Assembly: GCA_013416455.1 (NCBI GenBank)
Contig: JACCES010000022.1
Location: 1-49,429 of the forward strand
Direction: 5' to 3'
From: Alcaligenaceae bacterium
GTDB taxonomy: Bacteria > Pseudomonadota > Gammaproteobacteria > Burkholderiales > Burkholderiaceae_B
Length of the DNA: 49,429 nucleotides
Under the pieces are notes generated by a model. The model did not search any database and was not told the DNA's origin. It worked only from the letters and a program-made list of their open reading frames with translations. Positions 1-8,891 of this stretch are shown in pieces (position 1 is the first letter of the stretch; every line of letters begins with the position of its first letter). Both the position numbers and the translations under genes were made by a program.

Positions 1-130
1 CCGGGGGCGCGTCGCCGCCCCCCGGGCGGCGGGCCGGCGCTGCGCGGCGCCCGCGCGGGGATTTGTGTGGGTTTTCTGACAATGGAACAGTCTTTTGCAT
101 GAAACCGGGTGGGTCGTAAGAACCCATCAT

Positions 131-136
131 TATAAT
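131..136 (+). promoter_or_regulatory. Candidate -10 box for argA
   Basis: A perfect TATAAT lies 39 bases upstream of the chosen argA ATG, in a short AT-rich stretch inside very GC-rich DNA. No good -35 hexamer is seen 16-18 bases upstream, so the promoter may depend on an activator or may be spurious. Confidence 0.4.
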
Positions 137-175
137 TTTCCTCTTTACCTTCCTGCTTCACCGGATGCAACACGT

Positions 176-1531
176 ATGAGCACTGCCGAAAACGAAACCT
201 ATTCCGCACACGATGCCGCCGAATTCGCGCCAGCCCAGTTCGTGAGGTGGTTTCGTGAAGTCGCGCCCTATGTGCACGACTTCCGCGGCAAGACTTTCGT
301 GATCGCTTTCGGGGGCGAGCTGGTGCTCGATGGCGCCCTGAACGCGCTCATCCAGGATCTCTCGCTGCTGTCCGCCCTGGGCGTGAAGCTGATCCTGGTG
401 CACGGCTCGCGGCCGCAGGTGAACGAACAGCTGCGCCTCAAGGGCTACGATACCCAGTTCGGGCGGGGCACCGAACCCACCAGCCCCGCCGCGCTGGAAT
501 GCGCCAAGGAAGCCGCCGGGGAAATCCGCCTGGACATCGAAGCCGCCTTCAGCCAGGGCCTGCCCAACACGCCCATGTCGCATGCCAAGATACGCGTCAT
601 TTCCGGGAATTTCGTCACGGCGCGCCCGATAGGCATCATCGACGGGGTGGACCACCAGCATACCGGCGCCGTGCGCAAGATCGACGTCGACGCCATCAAG
701 GCCGTCATCAATCAGGGCGCCATCGTCCTGCTCTCGCCGCTGGGCTTCTCGCCCACCGGCGATGCCTTCAATCTGGCCATGGAAGACCTCGCCACCAGCG
801 CCGCCGTGGCGCTGCGGGCGGAAAAGCTTATCTTTCTCACCCAGGACCGTTTCATCAAGGACGGGCAAGGCGACACGATGACCGAGCTCGCCCGCGAAGA
901 AGCCGACCGCCTGCTTGCCGGCAGCGTACTCGATGAAGACACGTCGGCCTTCCTGGCCCATGCCTCGCGGGCCGTCAAGCGCGGCGTGGCCCGCGCCCAT
1001 CTGCTGCCCTACACCCTGGATGGCGCCGTACTGCTGGAAATCTTCACTCACGACGGCGTCGGGACCATGGTGGTCGAAGACACGCTGGACGATCTGCGCC
1101 CCGCCGTGGTCGATGACATCGGCGCCATCGTGCAGCTCATCGAGCCGCTGGAAGCCGACGGCACGCTGGTGCCGCGCGGCCGCTCCACCATCGAACGCGA
1201 CGTCGAAAAGTTCACCGTGCTGGAACACGACGGGGTGATCTATGGCTGTGTGGCGGTCATTCCCTATCTCGCGGACGGCATGGCGGAAATGGCCTGCCTG
1301 ATCGTGCATCCGGAATGGCAGGGCGAGGGCGAAGGCGAAATGCTGCTGCGCCACGCCGAAATGCGCGCCCGCGCCATGGGCGCCCGGCGCCTGTTCGTCC
1401 TGACCACCCGCACGTCGCATTGGTTCATCAAGCGCGGTTTCGTGCAGGGCGGCATTACCGATCTGCCCAAGGAACGCCAGCTCAACTACAACCGCTCGCG
1501 CAACAGCCTGATCTTCATCAAACGCCTCTGA
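176..1531 (+). CDS. argA: Amino-acid N-acetyltransferase (N-acetylglutamate synthase)
   Basis: This is the classical ArgA, which makes N-acetylglutamate from glutamate and acetyl-CoA in the first step of arginine synthesis in the cytoplasm. The N-terminal two thirds is an amino-acid-kinase fold, beginning near FVIAFGGELV and LVHGSRPQ. The C-terminal part is a GNAT acetyltransferase with the acetyl-CoA loop VHPEWQGEGEGE and a closing WFIKRGF segment. The ATG at 176 gives 451 aa, close to the usual family length. The open frame extends further upstream, but those codons do not resemble the family. Arginine feedback inhibition through the kinase-like domain is known for the family and not visible here. 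The gene stands alone, 69 bases before yggX. Confidence 0.95.
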   Translation: MSTAENETYSAHDAAEFAPAQFVRWFREVAPYVHDFRGKTFVIAFGGELVLDGALNALIQDLSLLSALGVKLILVHGSRPQVNEQLRLKGYDTQFGRGTEPTSPAALECAKEAAGEIRLDIEAAFSQGLPNTPMSHAKIRVISGNFVTARPIGIIDGVDHQHTGAVRKIDVDAIKAVINQGAIVLLSPLGFSPTGDAFNLAMEDLATSAAVALRAEKLIFLTQDRFIKDGQGDTMTELAREEADRLLAGSVLDEDTSAFLAHASRAVKRGVARAHLLPYTLDGAVLLEIFTHDGVGTMVVEDTLDDLRPAVVDDIGAIVQLIEPLEADGTLVPRGRSTIERDVEKFTVLEHDGVIYGCVAVIPYLADGMAEMACLIVHPEWQGEGEGEMLLRHAEMRARAMGARRLFVLTTRTSHWFIKRGFVQGGITDLPKERQLNYNRSRNSLIFIKRL

Positions 1532-1600
1532 GATCCGGAAGCCCGATGCCGCCGCCCGCTACAATGGCGCATCCGTATTCAATTTCCAAAGGTGAACCGC

Positions 1601-1873
1601 ATGACACGCATGGTCCAATGCGCCAAGCTCAAACGTGAGGCCGAAGGGCTGGAATACCCCCCCTACCCCGGCGATCTGGGCGTCCGCATATGGCGTGAAA
1701 TCTCGAAAGAGGCCTGGGCCGACTGGATGGACATCCAGACCCGGCTGGTCAATGAAAACCATCTGAACCTGGCCGATGCGCGGGCGCGCAAATACCTGGC
1801 CCAGCAGATGGAAAGCTATCTGTTCGAAGACCGCGACATCGAGGCGCAGGGCTACGTCCCGCCCCCGGCCTGA
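1601..1873 (+). CDS. yggX: Fe(2+)-trafficking / oxidative damage protection protein YggX
   Basis: A 90-aa protein of the YggX family, the usual length. These small cytoplasmic proteins protect labile iron-sulphur clusters from oxidation and are thought to move Fe(II). The N-terminus [17 protein letters not shown] carries the conserved cysteine, and the body contains the typical PPYPGDLG and helical [19 protein letters not shown] segments. The ATG at 1601 is preferred over the in-frame GTG at 1592 because an AAAGGTG ribosome-binding site lies about seven bases upstream. It is followed by hairpins and the convergent phoU. Confidence 0.95.
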   Translation: MTRMVQCAKLKREAEGLEYPPYPGDLGVRIWREISKEAWADWMDIQTRLVNENHLNLADARARKYLAQQMESYLFEDRDIEAQGYVPPPA

Positions 1874-1889
1874 TGTATTCCGGAAGGGC

Positions 1890-1950
1890 CGGGGCCGCCG
1901 GCCCCGTTCACCCCACACGTCGGCGGCCGCGGCGCCCCCTTGCGGGGCGC
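1890..1950. terminator. Paired GC hairpins between convergent yggX and phoU
   Basis: Two perfect stems lie in the gap: 1890-1906 (CGGGGCC, loop GCC, GGCCCCG) and 1932-1950 (GCGCCCC, GGGGCGC). There is no T-tract, so they may only be mRNA 3'-end stabilisers. Their position between convergent genes supports a termination role. Confidence 0.35.
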
Positions 1951-1955
1951 GAAGC

Positions 1956-2732
1956 TCAGTTCTCGGGCGCCGCGTCGGGCGCGGCGGTAGCCGCGGGTAC
2001 GCCCAGGCCACCGCCCAGCGGCTCTTCGGCCAGTTCGCCGCGGGCGGCGCGCTCGGTGTACTTCAGCCCGGTATGTCGCACGTCGTCGCCGCGCACCAGG
2101 TAGATCACGCGTTCGGCCATGTTCTTGGCGTGGTCGCCGATGCGCTCGAGCGCGCGGGCGATGAAGACCAGTTCGATCGATTTGGAAATGCCGCGCGGAT
2201 CCTCGATCATGTAGGTCACCATGTGGCGCAGGGCGGCCTTCCATTCCTTGTCGACTTCCCTGTCGCTGCGGACCACGGCCGCGGCCTGCATCGGGTCGTG
2301 GCGCGCGAAGCTGTCGAGCATGTCGCGGATCATGAGCGACACGCCCTTGCCCATATGCCGCAATTCGACCACGGGCTCGTAGAGCGAATTGGCTTCATGC
2401 AGGCGGCGCGCCACCTTGGCGATCTTTTCGGCTTCGTCGCCGCAGCGTTCCATGTCGGTCAGCATCTTGGACACCGACAGCAGGGTGCGCAGATCCACGG
2501 CCGTGGGCTGGTGGCGGGCGATCAGCAGCCCGATGCGCTCGTCGATCTCGACCTCATGCCGGTTGACTTCGCGCTCGTGATCGCGGACACGCTCGACCAG
2601 GGCGAGATCGCCGGTCTGCAGCGCCTCGACGGCGTCCTGAATCATGGTTTCTACGATGCCGCCCATTTCCAGGAATTGGGAACGGACAGCTTCGAGGTCG
2701 GCGGAAAACTGCCTGTTGGTATGCTCGGTCAT
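1956..2732 (-). CDS. phoU: Phosphate signalling regulator PhoU
   Basis: PhoU links the Pst phosphate transporter to the PhoR sensor kinase and represses the Pho regulon when phosphate is sufficient. The 258-aa protein has the two-lobed all-helical PhoU repeat. Each lobe carries an acidic metal-binding motif: DHEREVNRHEVEID near residues 50-65 and ERCGDEAEKIAKVARR near 95-110, with matching residues in the second half. The C-terminal 30 residues are an Ala/Pro/Gly-rich tail. It lies 90 bases downstream of rpiA on the same strand. No pstSCAB or phoBR genes are in the window, so it is separated from its usual partners here. Confidence 0.95.
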   Translation of the reverse strand: MTEHTNRQFSADLEAVRSQFLEMGGIVETMIQDAVEALQTGDLALVERVRDHEREVNRHEVEIDERIGLLIARHQPTAVDLRTLLSVSKMLTDMERCGDEAEKIAKVARRLHEANSLYEPVVELRHMGKGVSLMIRDMLDSFARHDPMQAAAVVRSDREVDKEWKAALRHMVTYMIEDPRGISKSIELVFIARALERIGDHAKNMAERVIYLVRGDDVRHTGLKYTERAARGELAEEPLGGGLGVPAATAAPDAAPEN

Positions 2733-2822
2733 GGTGCTCTTCGATCGCGAATGAGGATGGAATCCAGGCGGGTTTTGCCTGGAAGGGTATCGAACCTGAA
2801 GGGTATCAGCCGATTATGACGG

Positions 2823-3521
2823 TTATATGTCGCCGGCGGCGCCTTCGGGCCGTTCCAGGTGACGCACGCCTTTCTGCGATGATACCAGCGCGAGGTCGGC
2901 GCCGGAAATGGCGAACAACCCGCAACTGACGACGCCCGGAATATCGTTGATGCGCGCTTCGAGCCCGGCGGGCTCGGCGATCTCAAGGCCCGAAACGTCG
3001 AGGATCTCGCAACCGTTGTCCGTGACGAAGCCCTGACGCAGCGCCGGCCGGCCGCCCAGGCTCCGCAGCTTGCGGGCCACGGCCTCGCGCGCCATGGGGA
3101 TCACTTCCACCGGCAGCGGGAAGGCGCCCAGGCGTTCCACGACCTTGGATTCGTCCACGATGCAGATGAAACGCCGGGCCACCGAAGCCACGATTTTTTC
3201 GCGGGTGAGCGCGCCGCCGCCGCCCTTGATCATGCAAAGGCCCAGGTCGATTTCATCCGCGCCGTCGACATAGATGGGCATGTCCGCGACTTCGTTGAGG
3301 TCCAGCACCGCAATGCCGTGGTCCGCCAGGCGCCGCGTGCTGCGCTCGGAACTCGAAACCGCCGCGCGAAAGCGCTGGCGATGCGCGGCGATGGCGTCGA
3401 TGAAGCAGTCCACGGTCGAGCCGGTTCCCACGCCCAGCACGGAATCGGCCTTCAGGCGGGTGAGTGCGTATTCGGCCGCGGCGGCGGCGACATTGCGCTT
3501 GAGTTCGTCTTGGGTCAGCAT
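2823..3521 (-). CDS. rpiA: Ribose-5-phosphate isomerase A
   Basis: RpiA interconverts ribose 5-phosphate and ribulose 5-phosphate in the non-oxidative pentose phosphate pathway. The 232-aa protein has the expected motifs: GVGTGSTVD near residues 30-38, DGADEID at 86-92 and [11 protein letters not shown] at 99-109. Together these form the phosphate site and hold the catalytic acid and lysine. The length is slightly above the E. coli enzyme. It starts 27 bases after the ArsC-like gene, so it may be read from the same transcript. Confidence 0.96.
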   Translation of the reverse strand: MLTQDELKRNVAAAAAEYALTRLKADSVLGVGTGSTVDCFIDAIAAHRQRFRAAVSSSERSTRRLADHGIAVLDLNEVADMPIYVDGADEIDLGLCMIKGGGGALTREKIVASVARRFICIVDESKVVERLGAFPLPVEVIPMAREAVARKLRSLGGRPALRQGFVTDNGCEILDVSGLEIAEPAGLEARINDIPGVVSCGLFAISGADLALVSSQKGVRHLERPEGAAGDI

Positions 3522-3548
3522 GGCGGGATTCCCTTGCGGAAGTGAAGT

Positions 3549-3911
3549 TCAGACGCCCAGGTGTTCACGGTATTTCTTTTCGGTGAAGCCGACGGTCACG
3601 GCGCCGTCGGGCCAGATCGCCAGGGGCCGGCGCACCAATGCCGGAAACTCGGCGATCAACGCCAGCCACTCCTCATCCGAGGCGGGCAACTTGCGTTCCG
3701 CCGGCAGATTGCGCCAGGTCATGGAGGCCCGATTGACGAGCTTTTCCCAGCCGCCGAGCTCGCGGCTCCATTGCGCCAGCCCGTCGGGAGGCAGCGGATG
3801 TTCACGGTAGTCGGTGAAGGCGGCGTCGGCGCCCTGCTCCGCCAGCCACTGCCTTGCCTTGACGCAGGTGCTGCATTTGGCGAGTCCATAGAGAGCGATC
3901 GGGGAATTCAT
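3549..3911 (-). CDS. ArsC/Spx-family (YffB-like) thioredoxin-fold protein
   Basis: A 120-aa protein of the ArsC/Spx/YffB family with a thioredoxin-like fold. It has a CxxC pair (C13-S-T-C16) at the start of the first helix and the conserved VRRPLAIW segment near residues 90-97, which places an Arg and a cis-Pro at the active site. The YffB group is widespread in proteobacteria. It is probably a glutathione- or thiol-linked reductase, but the substrate is not established, and it is not a proven arsenate reductase. Its ATG overlaps the potI stop by four bases (ATGA), so its translation is coupled to the putrescine importer. Confidence 0.85.
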   Translation of the reverse strand: MNSPIALYGLAKCSTCVKARQWLAEQGADAAFTDYREHPLPPDGLAQWSRELGGWEKLVNRASMTWRNLPAERKLPASDEEWLALIAEFPALVRRPLAIWPDGAVTVGFTEKKYREHLGV

Positions 3912-4711
3912 GGCTGTCCTTTACGGTTCTGTACATGGTTGGCGATCACCACGAACACGGCGACCAACAACATGAAGATGGTGGCGAGCGCATTGATTTC
4001 GGGCTTCAGGCCCAGGCGCACGCGGGAAAAGACTTCGAGCGGCAGCGTGGTGTAGCCCGGCCCTGTCAGGAAGGACGCGATCACCACATCATCGAGCGAC
4101 AAAGTGAAGGCCAGCAGCCAGGCGGCGACCAGGGCCGGCGCGATCAGGGGCAGGACGATCAGGAAGAACACCTTGACCGGCGAGGCCCCGAGGTCGAGGG
4201 CGGCTTCTTCGAGCGAACGATCCAGATCGCGCACCCGCGACTGGATGATGACCGACACATAGGCCATGCTCAGGATCACATGGCCCACCCAGATGGTGAA
4301 GGCGCCGTTGCTGCCTTCCCAGCCCAGCAGGTCGCTCAGTTCGACGAACATCAGCAGCAGGGAAATGCCCAGCACCACTTCAGGGATGACCAGCGGCGCG
4401 CTGGCCAGCCCCACGAACAGGGCGAAGCCGCGGAATCGCCCCATGCGCGCCAGCACATAGCCCGCCCAGGTACCGACCACCACCGCCGCCGTGGCCGTGA
4501 AGGCGGCGATCAGCAGCGACAGCCGGGCGGCCTCCAGCAGGGCGCGGTCGTTGAAGAGTTCGTGATACCAGCGCAGGGAAAAGCCGGTCCAGGTCGTCAT
4601 CATGGCCGAATCGTTGAACGACAGCACCATGAGCACGAAGATGGGGATGTACAGGAAGGCGTATCCCAGCCCCAGGATCAGGGCGCGCAGGCGGGGACTC
4701 GGTTTAGCCAT
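3908..4711 (-). CDS. potI: Putrescine ABC transporter permease PotI
   Basis: The second inner-membrane subunit of the PotFGHI putrescine importer. The 267-aa protein has about six membrane segments, beginning with ILGLGYAFLYIPIFVLMVLSF. It also has the EAA-type cytoplasmic loop, EEAALDLGASPVKVFFLIVLPLI in the sequence, that docks on the ATPase. The ATG at 4711 is chosen because it gives the normal N-terminus and overlaps the potH stop by eight bases. The longer open frame adds unrelated residues. Confidence 0.93.
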   Translation of the reverse strand: MAKPSPRLRALILGLGYAFLYIPIFVLMVLSFNDSAMMTTWTGFSLRWYHELFNDRALLEAARLSLLIAAFTATAAVVVGTWAGYVLARMGRFRGFALFVGLASAPLVIPEVVLGISLLLMFVELSDLLGWEGSNGAFTIWVGHVILSMAYVSVIIQSRVRDLDRSLEEAALDLGASPVKVFFLIVLPLIAPALVAAWLLAFTLSLDDVVIASFLTGPGYTTLPLEVFSRVRLGLKPEINALATIFMLLVAVFVVIANHVQNRKGQP

Positions 4712-5627
4712 TGCGCCGCCCCCCGCGCATGCCCAGCTGGCGGACCTGCCCATACTGGAACAGCACCAGCGGCACCAGCAGCAGCAGGACCATGACGCAC
4801 GTCACCGCGGCGGCCATCGGCCAGTCGCTGTTGTTGAAGAATTCAGTCCACATGACGCGGCCTATCATCAAGGTGTCGGCGCCGCCGAGCATCTCGGGAA
4901 TGACGAACTCCCCCACCGAGGGGATGAACACCAGCATCGCCCCGGCGATCACGCCCGGCATCGACAGCGGCAGCACCACGGAAACGAAGGCCCGCCACGG
5001 CCTCGCCCCCAGGTCGTAGGCGGCTTCCAGCAGCCGGACATCGAGCTTCACCAGATTGGCGTAAAGCGGCAGGATGAAGAACGGCAGATAGGCGTACACC
5101 AGACCGATGTACACGGCCAGGTCGGTGCGATAGATTTCCAGCGGCTGATCGATCATGCCCGCCCACATCAGCAGATTGTTCAGCAGCCCGTCGTTGCGCA
5201 GGATGCCGATCCAGGCATAGACGCGCAGCAGCAACGAAGTCCAGAACGGCAGGATCACCCCGATCAGCAGCAGATTGCGCACGGCGGGCTCGGAGCGCGC
5301 AATGTAATAGGCCATGGGATAGCCGATCAGCATGCAGCACAAGGTGGTGATGGCCGCCATCTTGACGCTGTGCAGGTAGGTGGCCACGTACAGGCTGTCG
5401 CTGAACAGCAGCGCGTAGCCGCGCAGGTTCAGCACCAAGCTGAGGGTGTAATCCTTGAACTCCGCCAGCGCCGTGTAGGGCGGTATGCCGAACCGCAGAT
5501 CGGCAAAACTGATCTTCAGCACCAGCAGGAAGGGCACCAGCAGGAACAGCACCAGCCAGATGAAGGGTGGCGCTATGGTCAGAATACGCCGCCAGGCGAT
5601 GGGGGCGCGCGCGAGGCTCGGCTTCAT
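4704..5627 (-). CDS. potH: Putrescine ABC transporter permease PotH
   Basis: The first inner-membrane subunit of the putrescine importer, 307 aa, of the MalF/PotB permease type. Membrane segments start at IAPPFIWLVLFLLVPFLLVL, and the ATPase-docking loop reads EAAYDLGARPWRAFVSVVLP near residue 200. The start codon overlaps the potG stop as ATGA and the stop overlaps potI, consistent with a tightly coupled operon in which subunit ratios are set by translation. Confidence 0.93.
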   Translation of the reverse strand: MKPSLARAPIAWRRILTIAPPFIWLVLFLLVPFLLVLKISFADLRFGIPPYTALAEFKDYTLSLVLNLRGYALLFSDSLYVATYLHSVKMAAITTLCCMLIGYPMAYYIARSEPAVRNLLLIGVILPFWTSLLLRVYAWIGILRNDGLLNNLLMWAGMIDQPLEIYRTDLAVYIGLVYAYLPFFILPLYANLVKLDVRLLEAAYDLGARPWRAFVSVVLPLSMPGVIAGAMLVFIPSVGEFVIPEMLGGADTLMIGRVMWTEFFNNSDWPMAAAVTCVMVLLLLVPLVLFQYGQVRQLGMRGGRRNG

Positions 5628-6751
5628 GATGGCAGCACGGTGGCGCTGTCGCCGGACCAGTCGATATAGACTTCCTCATCCACCGCCGGCGCATCGCTCT
5701 GCAGCATGGCCCGGCTGGGCACGGAAGCTTCTACCAGCATGCCGGAATCCAGGCGTATCTGGTAGCGGGCATAACTGCCCATCCACGCCATGTGGCTGAC
5801 CACGCCATGGCTCCAGTTCGCCTCGCCCGCGGGCTGCTCGCGATGCACGCGTATGCGTTCCGGCCGTATCGAAACATGGACTTCCATGCCCAGCGGTTCG
5901 CTGACGCCATGATCGACGCGCAACGGCCGGCCGAGCTGCTCGCTCTCGATCTGCACGTGGTCGGCCTCGTCGACCGTGATGGTGCCGCTGAACAGATTGG
6001 TGGAGCCGATGAAGCCCGCGACGAAGCGGGAATTCGGGAAGTCGTAGACTTCCTGAGGCATGCCGCACTGCACGATCTGCCCTTCCGACATGACGGCCAG
6101 GCGATGCGCCATGGTCATGGCCTCTTCCTGGTCATGCGTCACCATGATGCAGGTGACCCCCACCTTGTCGAGGATCTTCACCAGTTCGATCTGGGTCTTC
6201 TGCCGGATCTGTTTGTCCAGAGCCGACATCGGTTCATCGAGCAGCAGCAGCTTGGGCCGCTTCACCAGGCTGCGGGCCAGGGCCACGCGCTGCTGCTGCC
6301 CGCCGGAGAGCTGGGACGGCTTGCGGCGCGCATAAGCGCCCATCTGCACCAGATCGAGCGCCTCGTAGACGCGCCCATGGATCTCGTTGCGGGGCACACC
6401 TTCCTGCTTGAGGCCGAAGGCTACGTTGGCTTCCACGGTCATGTGCGGAAACAGCGCATAGGACTGGAACATCATGTTGACGGGCCGTTTGTAGGGCGGC
6501 AAGGCGGTGATGTCCTCGTTGTCGAGGAAGATGCGCCCCGAGGTTGCCTCCTCGAAGCCGGCCAGCATGCGCAGCAGCGTCGATTTCCCGCAGCCCGAAC
6601 TGCCCAGCAGGGCGAAGATCTCGTGCCGCCCCACCGACAGACTGAGCGACTGCACGGCAACCACATCGCCGTAGATCTTCACGATGTCTTCGATACGGAC
6701 GAATTCGTCTGCGGCTCCCGACCAGGAAGCCCCCGGGCGAATCTCGATCAT
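5624..6751 (-). CDS. potG: Putrescine ABC transporter ATP-binding protein PotG
   Basis: The ATPase of the putrescine importer, 375 aa. Walker A is GSSGCGKST at residues 50-58, the signature is LSGGQQQRVALARS, and Walker B is LLLLDEPMSALD. The switch histidine lies in VTHDQEEAM. A C-terminal TOBE-type regulatory domain follows, around residues 285-370. The ATG at 6751 lies five bases after the potF stop. A much longer open frame runs upstream through potF in another frame and is not real. The spermidine/putrescine family PotA/PotG is clear; assignment to PotG rests on the potF-H-I neighbours. Confidence 0.94.
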   Translation of the reverse strand: MIEIRPGASWSGAADEFVRIEDIVKIYGDVVAVQSLSLSVGRHEIFALLGSSGCGKSTLLRMLAGFEEATSGRIFLDNEDITALPPYKRPVNMMFQSYALFPHMTVEANVAFGLKQEGVPRNEIHGRVYEALDLVQMGAYARRKPSQLSGGQQQRVALARSLVKRPKLLLLDEPMSALDKQIRQKTQIELVKILDKVGVTCIMVTHDQEEAMTMAHRLAVMSEGQIVQCGMPQEVYDFPNSRFVAGFIGSTNLFSGTITVDEADHVQIESEQLGRPLRVDHGVSEPLGMEVHVSIRPERIRVHREQPAGEANWSHGVVSHMAWMGSYARYQIRLDSGMLVEASVPSRAMLQSDAPAVDEEVYIDWSGDSATVLPS

Positions 6752-6756
6752 GGTTG

Positions 6757-7857
6757 TCAGCGCCCCGTCTTGAGTTCGTTCCACATGCGGCTCAGTTCGC
6801 GCTGCAGCCGCAGCGGCAGCGGCTTGATCACGAACAGGCTGCGGGTGACTTCTTCGTCGGGGTAGATCATGGGGTTGTCGGCCACTTCCTTCACCACGTG
6901 CTTGCGCGCTTCCTTGTTGGCGTTCGGATAGAACATGGTGTTGGTGATGGCGGCGTGCACCTCGGGCGTCTCGATGTAGTTGATGAAAGCGTGCGCCGCC
7001 TCGACGTTGCGGGCGTCCTTGGGGATCGCCATGGTGTCGAACCATACCGGGGCGCCGCCATGGGGAATGTAATAGTCGATCTCGTAGTTGCGCCCCGCTT
7101 CGCGCGCACGCGCGCCGGAAATCATGACGTCGCCCGAAAAGCCATAGACCATGCACAGATCGCCCGCGGCCAGCTCATCGATGTAGCCGGAGGAGCTGAA
7201 CTGGCGGATATGGGGACGAATGCCCTTGAGCACTTCCAGCGCCTGCCGGTAGTCGTCGAGGTTTTCGCTGTTGGGATCCTTGCCCAGGTAATGCAGCACC
7301 GCCGGGAATACCTGGGTCGCTTCATCGAGCATCGAGATCCCGCAGCTCCTCAGTTTCCCGGTGTTCTCGGGCTTGAACAGCATGTCCCAGCTTCCCAGGT
7401 CGACATCCGCGCCCATGATCTCGCGCACCCGGGTCACGTTGTAGCCCAGGCCGTTGGTGCCATAGCCCCACGGAACAAGATATTCGTTGCCCGGATCGAC
7501 GGCCGCGACGACTTCCATGATGGCCGGGTCGAGATATTTCCAGTTCGGAATTCTGGACTTGTCCAGTTTCTGGAACAGGCCGCCCTCGATCTGCCGGGCG
7601 GCGTAATGGGTGGACGGCACCACGACATCGAAACCCGACTTGCCGGTCAGCAGCCTGGCCTGCAGGGCATCATTGCTGTCGTACACACTGTAGTTGACCT
7701 TGATGCCGCTGGCCTCCTCGAAACCCGACAAGGTATCGGGCGCCGTATATTCGGCCCAGTTGTAGACATTGACTTCCTTGTTCTGGGCCGCGGCGGACAC
7801 CGCCGCCGACGCCAGCGCGAGGCCAAGCACGGATCGCACAACCATGCTGAATTTCAT
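6757..7857 (-). CDS. potF: Periplasmic putrescine-binding protein PotF
   Basis: The substrate-binding protein of the importer, 366 aa, the usual length. It starts with a Sec signal peptide (MKFSMVVRSVLGLALASAAV), probably cleaved after the SAAAQ region. The mature part begins with VNVYNWAEYTAPD, which is characteristic of polyamine-binding proteins, and contains YGTNGLGYNV and the closing DEEVTRSLFVIKPL. The ATG at 7857 follows a GGGAGA ribosome-binding site and starts the signal peptide; longer frames run into intergenic repeats. The promoter must lie within or beyond the repeat region upstream. Confidence 0.94.
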   Translation of the reverse strand: MKFSMVVRSVLGLALASAAVSAAAQNKEVNVYNWAEYTAPDTLSGFEEASGIKVNYSVYDSNDALQARLLTGKSGFDVVVPSTHYAARQIEGGLFQKLDKSRIPNWKYLDPAIMEVVAAVDPGNEYLVPWGYGTNGLGYNVTRVREIMGADVDLGSWDMLFKPENTGKLRSCGISMLDEATQVFPAVLHYLGKDPNSENLDDYRQALEVLKGIRPHIRQFSSSGYIDELAAGDLCMVYGFSGDVMISGARAREAGRNYEIDYYIPHGGAPVWFDTMAIPKDARNVEAAHAFINYIETPEVHAAITNTMFYPNANKEARKHVVKEVADNPMIYPDEEVTRSLFVIKPLPLRLQRELSRMWNELKTGR

Positions 7858-7950
7858 TTGCCAGTCTCCCGGACAATAATGAAGGACTCCGGTCCGAAGG
7901 GCCGGGGCGTCTTCGCCGGCCTTCGGTGAGCCTTCGGCTCCAAAAAAATG

Positions 7951-8106
7951 CCCCCACGCCGCGCAGGCTACGCCTGCTTGCTGCCCCCCAAGGGGGCGCT
8001 TTTTGTCTTGGGAGCGGCCCTGCGACAAAAAACACCCCCACGCCGCGCAGGCTACGCCTGCTTGCTGCCCGTGACGCTTCTCGCCCCGGGGGTGGCCTTG
8101 CGGCAA
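7951..8106 (-). repeat. Tandem ~84-bp GC-rich intergenic repeat, two copies
   Basis: Two direct copies start at 7951 and 8035, each with CCCCCACGCCGCGCAGGCT followed by ACGCCTGCTTGCTGCCC. Each contains the hairpin GCAGGC-TA-CGCCTGC, and the first also has CCCCCCAAGGGGG. The second copy is diverged at its 3' end. The same unit is present in the opposite orientation at 38376-38490, so it is a dispersed family. The 7858-8177 gap holds no gene; it must also contain the potF promoter, which I could not place. Confidence 0.75.
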
Positions 8107-8177
8107 AAAAGCTTCGTCGAGGCGGGTCTGCGTGGAAGCTCGTGGTGGAAAGTCGTGAATGTTAAACGAAGCCAGGC

Positions 8178-8891
8178 CTACATGCCGATCGCGCGCGTCA
8201 GCACCGCATAGCTGCGGCTGAGTTCGTCCCACCATGTGATGCCCTGCGCGCCGGCCACTTTTGCCAGCGAGCGGCGCAGCCGCAGCAGATTGGCGCTGCG
8301 CCGTTCCAGGGACAGCACCACACGGCGGGCCTTGTCGAAATCGATCAGCCAGGCGCGGCCCTCTTCATCAAGCAAAATATTGTACGCATTCAAGTCGGCA
8401 TGCCACACACCTTGCTCGTGCATTGCATAGATGGAACGCGCAACCTGTTCACAATCAGCAACATCGAGGGCGGATGCCAGCGGCCGCACATCGGGGATCC
8501 GCTCGACGATGATGGCGGCGCGATAGGTGAGCCCGCGCTTCCAGTAGGCCGCGGCAAACGGCCGCGGCACCGGCAGGCCGGCTTCATACAGCGAGCGCAG
8601 AATATCGAATTCATTCAGGCTGCGCACGGATTGCGCGCCCGCCCACAGATACCGGTCGTCCGACACGCGCGCCGCCCATCCGCCGCGACGATACCGGCGC
8701 AATACGCCATCCCATGTCCCGCATTGCACATACCAGGCCGCCTGGCGCCCGCCTTCGCTCACCGGCTCGGCCCGCAGCGAGGGGAAAGCCGGATCGAACA
8801 GATGCAGAGCGGGATCTGCCACCACCTTGGCGTCATAGCGCATGGCGGCGGTCCCGAAATCACATTCCTTGACTGCTAAGAGTTCCCTCAT
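8178..8891 (-). CDS. 3-deoxy-D-manno-octulosonic acid kinase-like protein (KdkA/WaaP family)
   Basis: A 237-aa kinase-fold protein of the Kdo/WaaP lipopolysaccharide kinase family. It has a eukaryotic-like catalytic loop, HADLNAYN at residues 164-171 (Asp166 base, Asn171 metal), and the metal-binding LIDFDKAR at 182-189 in place of DFG. KdkA phosphorylates the inner-core Kdo of LPS at the inner face of the inner membrane. The length and motifs suit KdkA better than the longer WaaP, but the exact sugar is an inference. The start codon overlaps the stop of the upstream permease gene (ATGA), implying coupling. The ATG at 8891 is chosen for that reason. Confidence 0.85.
   Translation of the reverse strand: MRELLAVKECDFGTAAMRYDAKVVADPALHLFDPAFPSLRAEPVSEGGRQAAWYVQCGTWDGVLRRYRRGGWAARVSDDRYLWAGAQSVRSLNEFDILRSLYEAGLPVPRPFAAAYWKRGLTYRAAIIVERIPDVRPLASALDVADCEQVARSIYAMHEQGVWHADLNAYNILLDEEGRAWLIDFDKARRVVLSLERRSANLLRLRRSLAKVAGAQGITWWDELSRSYAVLTRAIGM

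Noticed and set aside
1-100. Possible 5' end of a divergent minus-strand gene (ATG at 100, open to the window edge)
   Set aside because: Only 33 codons are visible and they are low-complexity Arg/Pro/Gly/Ala; too little to support a gene.
7951-8106. CRISPR array
   Set aside because: The two long repeats are nearly adjacent with no spacer-like unique segments and no cas genes.
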